A stretch of 64,000 nucleotides of DNA, taken from the NCBI GenBank assembly GCA_030746435.1, contig JASLMV010000001.1, positions 58,170 through 122,169 of the forward strand. The letters are read 5' to 3'. The DNA is from Gammaproteobacteria bacterium (GTDB lineage: Bacteria; Pseudomonadota; Gammaproteobacteria; Steroidobacterales; GCA-2729495). A program made the translations under genes and the position numbers. Below the pieces are notes generated by a model. That model was not told the DNA's origin, searched no databases, and was given only the letters and a program-made list of their open reading frames with translations. Positions 32,529 to 40,000 of this stretch are shown here, one piece after another; within the stretch, counting starts at the first letter, position 1; each line of letters begins with the position of its first letter.

Positions 32529-32713
32529 TAATGGTCTATCCGGAAACCTGTCGCTGATTATTGGTCGGAACACGGTGTTTTAGCAACGAGACACCTCACA
32601 TCCGGCGGCACTTCGGGTTCGGGGAAGCGCCGTGAACTATGTTTAGTCCGGCAGGGTGGCAAAACATCGCTATGCTAGACTCCCGCCTCTTCCAGGCAGC
32701 GAACATTCAAAAA

Positions 32714-33412
32714 ATGTCCGGCATACGGAATCTTGCGAAACGCACGATCAGGCAGGTAGCGGCAAGCCTGAGGCGTATGCGTTATCGCAGTGAACCGGAA
32801 AAAATTGTCGCTCTGGGTTACGACGAGATGGCCGCTGACTACGGTAGCTGGACCCTGCATCACGAGCGGCCGGACCGCGCGAGATACACCGAGCTACTGA
32901 TGCAGAACCTGCCGGAGGGGGCCGATCTGCTGGAACTCGGCTGCGGACCGGGGGACCCCACTACCAAAACGCTGGCCCGGCGTTACAACGTCACCGCGAA
33001 CGATATTTCCGAAAGCTGCCTGCGGCTTGCGCGTGAAAATGCGCCTGGTGCAACCTTTATTAAATCCGATATGGCATCGCTGGATTTCCCGGCCAATAGT
33101 TTCGATGCAGTCGTGGCTTTTTATTCTTTTCATCACCTGCCCCGCGACCGTTATGAGCCCCTGCTGCAAAATATTGCCAACTGGTTGAAGCCGGGCGGCG
33201 TGTTTATGGCGGCCATGTACCCTTATGACATCGATAACCTGGTCACCGAGGACTGGCACGGCTCTACCATGTACTGGAGCAGTTTCGACGAGGAACGGAC
33301 CATCGAACTGGTAACATCGACCGGGCTTAAAATTATCGAGCAGTCAAAGGAATCGGCCATCGAAGACGGCAAGGAAACCACATTTCTCTGGCTGCTCGCC
33401 GCGAAGGCGTAG
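32714..33412 (+). CDS. Class I SAM-dependent methyltransferase
   Basis: 232 residues from the ATG at 32714. Earlier in-frame ATGs at 32672 and 32639 exist, but TATGCT near 32670 looks like a -10 box, which favours the later start. Motif I is ADLLELGCGPGDPTTKTLAR, followed by VTANDISESCLRLAREN (motif II Asp), FIKSDMASLDF and FDAVVAFYSFHHL; LKPGGVFMAAMYPY closes the domain. It resembles UbiE/small-molecule methyltransferases, substrate unknown. It is a stand-alone gene whose stop is two bases from that of the convergent DUF4091 gene. Confidence 0.84.
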   Translation: MSGIRNLAKRTIRQVAASLRRMRYRSEPEKIVALGYDEMAADYGSWTLHHERPDRARYTELLMQNLPEGADLLELGCGPGDPTTKTLARRYNVTANDISESCLRLARENAPGATFIKSDMASLDFPANSFDAVVAFYSFHHLPRDRYEPLLQNIANWLKPGGVFMAAMYPYDIDNLVTEDWHGSTMYWSSFDEERTIELVTSTGLKIIEQSKESAIEDGKETTFLWLLAAKA

Positions 33413-33414
33413 CT

Positions 33415-35814
33415 TTACCTCACAGCGCTCCCGGCATTGTAGGAAGCGTGCACTTCTGCTTCGGTCAGGACGCGGTTCCAGACCCGCACATCTGCGATAC
33501 GGCCGGAGAACGTACCCTTAACGCGCCTGATCAGACCACCCAGATAACCCCTGGCCCTGCCGATAATCAAATCATCGATTTCTCGCACTTCTTCGATCTC
33601 GCCGGCGGGAACCACGGGCACGGGACGCCCATCTACGTAAGCCATCACGGTAGACGAATCACCGTCCCAGCTAATCACGATGTGATGCCAGGTCCGCAGG
33701 CGTAACAAACTGCTGACCGGCAGCTGCTCATTCGTGCCTGCAATGTAGAAATGGTTGTTCGAGGCATGCTGATAGATCCCGGAAAATAACCCGAAACTGG
33801 CTCGTTTATCCATCGCGAATTCTTCGAACCAGAACCAGCCCTCGACGGTACCCGTGCCGTCTTCGGGAATTTCGATGCCGTCGGCGGTTACGAAATCCGC
33901 GTCACCGTCCAGAATTAACGCGCCATCGCTCACGACGGCATCTCCGTACAGCTGCGCGGTGCGCCCCCATTGGGACAAATCTTCCGCTTCCCCGTTGTTG
34001 GATTTGTTGAAGCGCCACCAGCCCTGCAGCGACTGGTCGAACTTGAGTTCGACGCCCCCGGCATCGCGGCGAGTATGCAGCGAGCTGATTGGCAGATCGG
34101 GTGGCTGCGCGTCCGCGGCGTCACTCAAATATAGTATGTGCGCTGTGAGCGCCTGCCTTACCGCGTCGAGATCGAGTTTGCCAAGGGGTGCTGCGCGAAG
34201 CTGGTTAAGCCAGCTACGCACCCCGGCAGCTTTCTCTGTATCGGCGCTTTCCAGCATCCCGAGCAAAGTGCTCAGGTAACGCACATCGTCAACGCCTTCG
34301 CGCAAGCCTTCCCACTGAATCGTATCAATGGGCCTGTCGAGCGCCGGATAGGTGAAGTTAAAGTCGCGATGCCGGTCGGAATCGAAGTCATTCCAGACAC
34401 TCCCGCCCCCGTCCTGATATGCGTAAGGCATCGCGCCGTCGTAGCCGAATTGCCACAGCAACAAGCCGTAATTAAGCCGGTAGGTTTCCGGTATTTCGTA
34501 ACCGCCCGTTGGGTTCTGGTAGGAATAAATAAGGCGACTCTTACTGTGCCAGCGCGCAGATTCCGACTCACGCAGGCTGCCCAGGCAAATGAACAGGTCC
34601 TCGTTACCATGGGTTACATCAAAATTCCCGAGCCGGGTTGCGTCCGTCTGCCAACCCGCCGCCATGACTTTGCCCCCGTGGCGCCGCGCTTCCTCCCAGA
34701 AGGGCAACTGGTAGCTAAGCTCCTCGTCGCGTGCCTCGTCGCGCGCATAGAAATACACCTGCCCGATACCCGCGGCAGTGGCTTTTGCATTCACTTCATC
34801 GACGATACGGCCCAGCGAACGTGGCACATTGCCCTTGTTGTTCGAGACTATATTCAGGCCCAGGTAATAAAGCCGCTCTGGCTTTAGTCCCGCTTCTTCA
34901 TACAGGCCCAGTACCCGGTCAATTAAACCGGTCCGGTGTTTCTGATAAATAGTCGGATTCGCAATACCGTGCGCTTTCATATTGCGCAGGTCGGCAAGAT
35001 ACTGGCTGTCGCTCTTGATCTCCGACGAGATGCTGCCATCCGGCCGCCGGGTATCGAGGTATCCCCGGTAGTAAATCGAGTACTCGAGTAAGGGCTTGGC
35101 CAGCCTGAACGGCAACACCTCGATGGTCAGTGGCAGCTGCGCAGACCCTGAACCGCTCGTTGTTACTGTCACCTGCCCTGTATAAACACCCGGCGCAGCT
35201 TCGTCAGGCACATGCAGCGTAATCCACATCTGCCGGTTCGTACCCGGATCCAGTGCAAAGGGTTGTAATGCTTGCGCATCCCTGATCGGCCACTCGGCCG
35301 GGTGCAATACCGTGCGCCCGGGGTCGGATGCTACGCTGTCTGTGAGTTTGTACTTGCCGTTTTCCAGCCGCACATGGTTGCGGCCATCCTCGACTTTCAC
35401 GAGCGAATCGTCGTAAACGAGAAGCTCGGGTGTCAGCTGCCTGAGCTTTTTATCGGCTTTTCCGCCAAACGGGGCCTGAAACCAGCGCTTTACGATGCGC
35501 ACATCAATATTGTCGGCATTCAACCTGTCGCCGGCAGCATTTTGCAAATCCGATACGACGACGGTGACATCATTTATCGCATCCCGCGCATAGATAACGA
35601 AACTCGCGGGTTCGTATTCACCCGGGGCCGCGGTCAGCCGGATTTCCGCAGTTCCGGTACCCGGTGCCGGTTTATCGGCCACAAGGATGTAACGGTCCGT
35701 TACGGCGGGGGCGACTCGCAGTTCAAACGATTCATTTGCCGGGGCGCCACTTGCCAGGAGTGAACTCAAGCAGCAAAGTACGAATCGGCCCCTAAGGGTT
35801 TTAGCCACCTTCAT
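33415..35814 (-). CDS. Secreted DUF4091 glycoside-hydrolase-like protein with LamG domain
   Basis: 799 residues from MKVAKTLRGRFVLCCLSSLL, a Sec signal peptide with cleavage after ASGAPA; the frame is open 83 codons further upstream but that part reads as another gene. After a beta-sandwich region (about 20-250) comes a TIM-barrel-like part ending in IQWEGLREGVDDVRYLSTL near residue 540, the DUF4091 signature found in presumed glycoside hydrolases. A C-terminal LamG/concanavalin-like domain (about 625-795) contains GWWRFNKSNNGEAEDLSQWG and GRIADVRVWNRVLTEAEV. It is likely exported and acts on a polysaccharide. It overlaps the oxygenase gene by 14 bases, so they are coupled. Confidence 0.82.
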   Translation of the reverse strand: MKVAKTLRGRFVLCCLSSLLASGAPANESFELRVAPAVTDRYILVADKPAPGTGTAEIRLTAAPGEYEPASFVIYARDAINDVTVVVSDLQNAAGDRLNADNIDVRIVKRWFQAPFGGKADKKLRQLTPELLVYDDSLVKVEDGRNHVRLENGKYKLTDSVASDPGRTVLHPAEWPIRDAQALQPFALDPGTNRQMWITLHVPDEAAPGVYTGQVTVTTSGSGSAQLPLTIEVLPFRLAKPLLEYSIYYRGYLDTRRPDGSISSEIKSDSQYLADLRNMKAHGIANPTIYQKHRTGLIDRVLGLYEEAGLKPERLYYLGLNIVSNNKGNVPRSLGRIVDEVNAKATAAGIGQVYFYARDEARDEELSYQLPFWEEARRHGGKVMAAGWQTDATRLGNFDVTHGNEDLFICLGSLRESESARWHSKSRLIYSYQNPTGGYEIPETYRLNYGLLLWQFGYDGAMPYAYQDGGGSVWNDFDSDRHRDFNFTYPALDRPIDTIQWEGLREGVDDVRYLSTLLGMLESADTEKAAGVRSWLNQLRAAPLGKLDLDAVRQALTAHILYLSDAADAQPPDLPISSLHTRRDAGGVELKFDQSLQGWWRFNKSNNGEAEDLSQWGRTAQLYGDAVVSDGALILDGDADFVTADGIEIPEDGTGTVEGWFWFEEFAMDKRASFGLFSGIYQHASNNHFYIAGTNEQLPVSSLLRLRTWHHIVISWDGDSSTVMAYVDGRPVPVVPAGEIEEVREIDDLIIGRARGYLGGLIRRVKGTFSGRIADVRVWNRVLTEAEVHASYNAGSAVR

Positions 35815-36595
35815 CGGTATAGCGAACCCCATCAGGCAAAGTATCCTGCTCCTCCAGCGGGATCCCCGGCCGGGCCTGCAGCAACTCGATATCGGGAATA
35901 GGTTTCTGCATCGGGTAGCGCCGAAACCAGAACTGGATAACCCACTTCTCGCCCCCGTCTCTAACCGGAAATGCGGCGTGGCTTGCTTCAAAGTGACCGC
36001 TCCCGTCCGGGTTCTTGTTGGTCCATGTAACCGCTCTGCCCACACGCGGCTGTACCGCGGCATTAAGGTGCGGAAATACAGTCGAGCCGCCCTGCGATTC
36101 CGGCAGCGTATTCAGGTAAAGCAGCACGGTGTACAGACGATCAGTCGAGAACCCCTCACCGAAATCGAGATGCTCGTTATACAACCCGCCTTCTTTGTAG
36201 CGGGTCACATAGACATCTTCAAGGTGCGTATAAGGCAGGCCAACCAGCATCGACGCACGTTGCATCAGCGGATAGAGCGTTTCGTGCCGGTAATCTGCGC
36301 TGAACAACCGCGCCGTATCTGAAATTCGTCCGGGTGTTTCCTGAAACTTTCCTTCAAGAATCACACCGCTCTTCTTCAATCGGCCGCGTGCCGTATTGAT
36401 TACCTCTTCGGCTTCCTCCGCGGAACAAAAGTTTTCGACCATTGAAACACCGGTACCGGCAAGCCTGCGTACGATAAAACTATCAGGCAGCCATGAAATA
36501 TTGTGCACAGGAACCTTGCCGTTAACCCATCGGGCCAGGAAAAAGCGGCGGCGTAACCAGTTGCCCCGTATGCGATTTACAAGTTTGCTAAGCAT
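35801..36595 (-). CDS. 2OG-Fe(II) oxygenase, prolyl-4-hydroxylase-like
   Basis: 264 residues. The P4Hc domain spans about 85-245. The iron site HxD is LYNEHLDFGEGF (His and Asp), the distal His is in ASHAAFPVRDGGEKWVIQFW, which also supplies the Lys that binds 2-oxoglutarate, and YTVLLYLNTLPESQGGSTVFP is the typical core strand. Bacterial relatives hydroxylate peptidyl proline or free amino acids. Its position upstream of, and coupled to, a secreted DUF4091 protein on the minus strand, and divergent from NRPS genes with Pro-like adenylation codes, allows a role in hydroxylating a peptide residue. That is inference only. Confidence 0.85.
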   Translation of the reverse strand: MLSKLVNRIRGNWLRRRFFLARWVNGKVPVHNISWLPDSFIVRRLAGTGVSMVENFCSAEEAEEVINTARGRLKKSGVILEGKFQETPGRISDTARLFSADYRHETLYPLMQRASMLVGLPYTHLEDVYVTRYKEGGLYNEHLDFGEGFSTDRLYTVLLYLNTLPESQGGSTVFPHLNAAVQPRVGRAVTWTNKNPDGSGHFEASHAAFPVRDGGEKWVIQFWFRRYPMQKPIPDIELLQARPGIPLEEQDTLPDGVRYTDEGG

Positions 36596-37071
36596 CGTTC
36601 TGTGCTATTTATACCTTTACTGGCGTCGAACCGGTGATGCGGTGAGACAGGTCTGCTCCGGATTATTCGTCCTGACGCCGCTGAAAACCCCTGTATTTAC
36701 TGTTGCCCGCAGCCCGCCTTGCTGATTTCTACTTGATATTGTTAACATAAGCATTTGTATATTAATAGTTTTTTATAATTATAGCCAAACGGGCTCCGCG
36801 GATGCCTGCAGATTCCCGAAGGCACCGGATACTGCATTAAAATGCGAACCCGTTGGTACGCCCCAAGAGTCCTAATAACTATAAAGCAGATTGTCGCACG
36901 GCCACCAACCTTTTTATCCCCGGGGTTAAATCGTTGCTGTGAGAACGCGGCCGGATTCGCATGCAAGGGAATGTCGATGACACTTAAACGAGCAACAGGA
37001 CAGGTAGTCACGCGAGCAGGGTATTGCGCTGCATCGGTCAGCTCGTGCGGAAACCGGGGTGTGCACGGCTG
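36596..37071. other. Divergent intergenic region before the NRPS operon
   Basis: 476 bases without a supported gene. The part from 36720 to 36785 is strikingly AT-rich compared with its surroundings and should hold the NRPS promoter. The remainder to 37071 would be an unusually long leader of nearly 300 bases. I see no convincing structure or peptide in it. Confidence 0.6.
36733..36763 (+). promoter_or_regulatory. Candidate promoter of the NRPS operon
   Basis: TTGATA (36733-36738) and TATATT (36758-36763) each match the sigma-70 boxes at five of six positions, with a long 19-base spacer. A perfect TATAAT also occurs at 36774-36779 without a good -35. Confidence 0.35.
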
Positions 37072-40000
37072 ATGTCCAGTCAGCGTCCCGCCAGCCCGGT
37101 CAGCTCAGCCGCCAGCGCGGTCGATTGCCTGCACCGGCAATTCGAACAACGGGTGCAGACCAATCCCGACGCCGTTGCCGTTATTTGCGGCGCCACCCGG
37201 CTTAGTTACGCACAACTGAATTCCCGCGCGAACCAGCTTGCCCACAAACTAGTGCAGGCGGGCGTGCAAGCAGATGCGCCTGTCGGGCTGTGCATGGACC
37301 GCTCGGCAGACCTGGTCACCGGATTGCTCGGCATACTGAAGGCAGGCGGTGCTTATGTGCCGCTGGATCCCGGCTATCCCCCCGAGCGGCTTGCCCATAT
37401 CCTCGACCAGGCGGCGCCCGGGCTTGTCGTCAGCAAGCAGGGCCTTAAGGATTCCCTGCCCGGGCACTCGGCAAGCTTCGTCGATATAGAGGCGCTTGAA
37501 AGCGAGGACTCTTCCAACCCGGATATCGATATCGCACCGGACAACCTCTGCTATCTCATTTTCACATCGGGCTCCACGGGCACACCCAAGGGCGTGATGG
37601 TCAGCCACCGCAACGTATCCCGCTTATTCAGCACTATTAGTTCACGCATGGAGTTCCGTGCCGACGATGTCTGGACGTTGTTTCATTCCTACGCATTCGG
37701 TTTTTCCGCCTGGGAACTGTTCGGCTCGCTGCTCCACGGAGCCACCCTGGTCATCGTGCCTGACGATGCCCGAACGGATCCGGGCACACTGTATGCGTTA
37801 CTGCGCGATGAAAAAGTAACGGTATTCAGCCAGACGCCCTCCGCGTTTCGTCAGCTCCTGCTGGACGATTGCTTCTCCGCAGCTAATAAAGAACTTGCCC
37901 TGCGCAGCATCGTGCTCAGCGGCGAGGCAGTCGTGGGACAGGACCTGACGAAGTGGTTTGAAACCCACGGCGATACCGGCCCGGAACTGATTAACACCTA
38001 TGCAATTACCGAAACCGGCGGCCAGGTTGCCTACCGGAGCTATACCCCCGGGGACATCGCCGATGCACGTACCAGCAACATTGGCCTGCCGCTGGACGAT
38101 ACACAGGTATACATCGTAGATAACGAACTCCGGCCCGTCGCGCCGGGTGACAGCGGTGAACTTTGCGTGGGCGGCCCCGGTCTGGCGCGCGGCTATATCA
38201 ATCAGCCCGAGCTCACGGAAGACAGGTTTATAGAGATCACGACCGCCGACGCTGCCACCGAACTGGTATACCGGACAGGTGACCAGGCGCGCCGGCTGGA
38301 GAACGGCGAAATCGAATTCCTCGGTCGGACCGACAACCAGGTCAAGCTGCGTGGTTATCGCATCGAACTGGGCGAAATCGAAACATGTCTGGGCACGCAT
38401 GCGGGTATAGCCGAATGTGCAGTGATGCTGCGTGCCGAATCGGGCGAACCCCGGCTGGTTGCTTATGTCGTTGCGGCCGATGCCGCAGCGGCACCCTCGG
38501 TTTCGGAGCTGCGTAACTATATTGAGGCTGCGCTTCCGGAGTACATGGTGCCGGCGATCTACGTATTTCTGGATGCCCTGCCCCTGAGCCCGAACGGCAA
38601 ACTCGATCGCACGGCCCTGCCGGTACCCGGCAACGCGCGCCCGGAACTGGCGGTCGAATACGCGGAACCCGAGAATGACATGCAGGCAAAACTGGCCGAA
38701 ACCTGGTCGGAGGCGCTCGGACTCGAACAGGTCGGCATCGACGATAACTTCTTCGAACTGGGCGGCGACTCGATCCTTGCACTGAAACTCACCAGCAAAC
38801 TACGCCAACTCCTCGGCGACTACATTTATATTTCCGCGCTGATCGACGCACCAAGCATCAGGGAACTGGCGGGCCTGCTCGAACGCGAGCACAAGGATGC
38901 GGTCGACGCGATGGCACGGGATGAACGGTTAATGTCAACCGAAGCGACCTTGCCCGTGGCAACACCCAACCATGCGGAACGCTTCGAAACCTTCCCGCTT
39001 ACCGATATCCAGCAGGCCTATTTCGTCGGGCGCGGTTCGGATTTCGCGATGGGCAATGTGTCGACGCACCTGTATATCGAAGTCGACACGATGGACCTGG
39101 ATTTACCGCGGCTCGAACGTGCCTGGCAGAAAGTCATAGGCCGGCACCCGATGCTGCGCGCGATTGTGTTGCCCGACGGCGTTCAACAGATACTGCCGGA
39201 CGTCCCACCCTACGAGTTCCCGATCCAGGACCTTCGCGAACTCAAAGGAGAGGATGTCGAGCGTGGCTTGCTCGCGGAACGCGAAAGACTCTCGCACCAA
39301 GTGATCCCGAGCGACCGCTGGCCCTTGTTCGAGCTGTCCGCATCGCTGCAACCTGACGGAAAGACCCGGATACACATCAGCCTCGATTGCCTGATTACCG
39401 ACGCGCGCAGCTTCCAGATCATGTCTGCCGAACTGCTGGCATTCTACGAGGACGAGGAACTCGAATTACCGGTCGCCGGTCTGTCGTTCCGCGACTACGT
39501 GCTTGCTGAACGCAAACTGCGTGACAGCGCTTTCTATACGCGCGCGCTCGACTACTGGAAGCAGCGCCTCGAAACCCTGCCGGCGATGCCCGCCCTGCCG
39601 CTTGCTTGCGCACCGGAAACGCTCGACGAGCACCACTTCAACCAGCGCGGCGCGGAACTTAGCCGCGAAGAATGGGAACGGTTTCAGGCACGCGCATCGC
39701 AGGCCGGCATCACACCTACGGCGGCATTGCTACAGTGCTTCGGTGAAACACTCGCGGCCTGGTCACGCTCCCCCCGGCTGACCCTGAACCTCACCCTGTT
39801 CAACCGCATGCCGTTGCACCCCGATGTCGACGACATCGTCGGCGACTTCACATCGCTCGTGCTGCTGGGCATTGACGAACTCGACCACGGCAATTTCGAG
39901 GGCCGCGCGCAAAGGCTGCAAAAAGAACTCTGGCGGGGTGTCGACAATCGCTTCGTCAGCGGCGTACGGGTGCTGCGCGAACTCGCGCAGATGGGTGACA

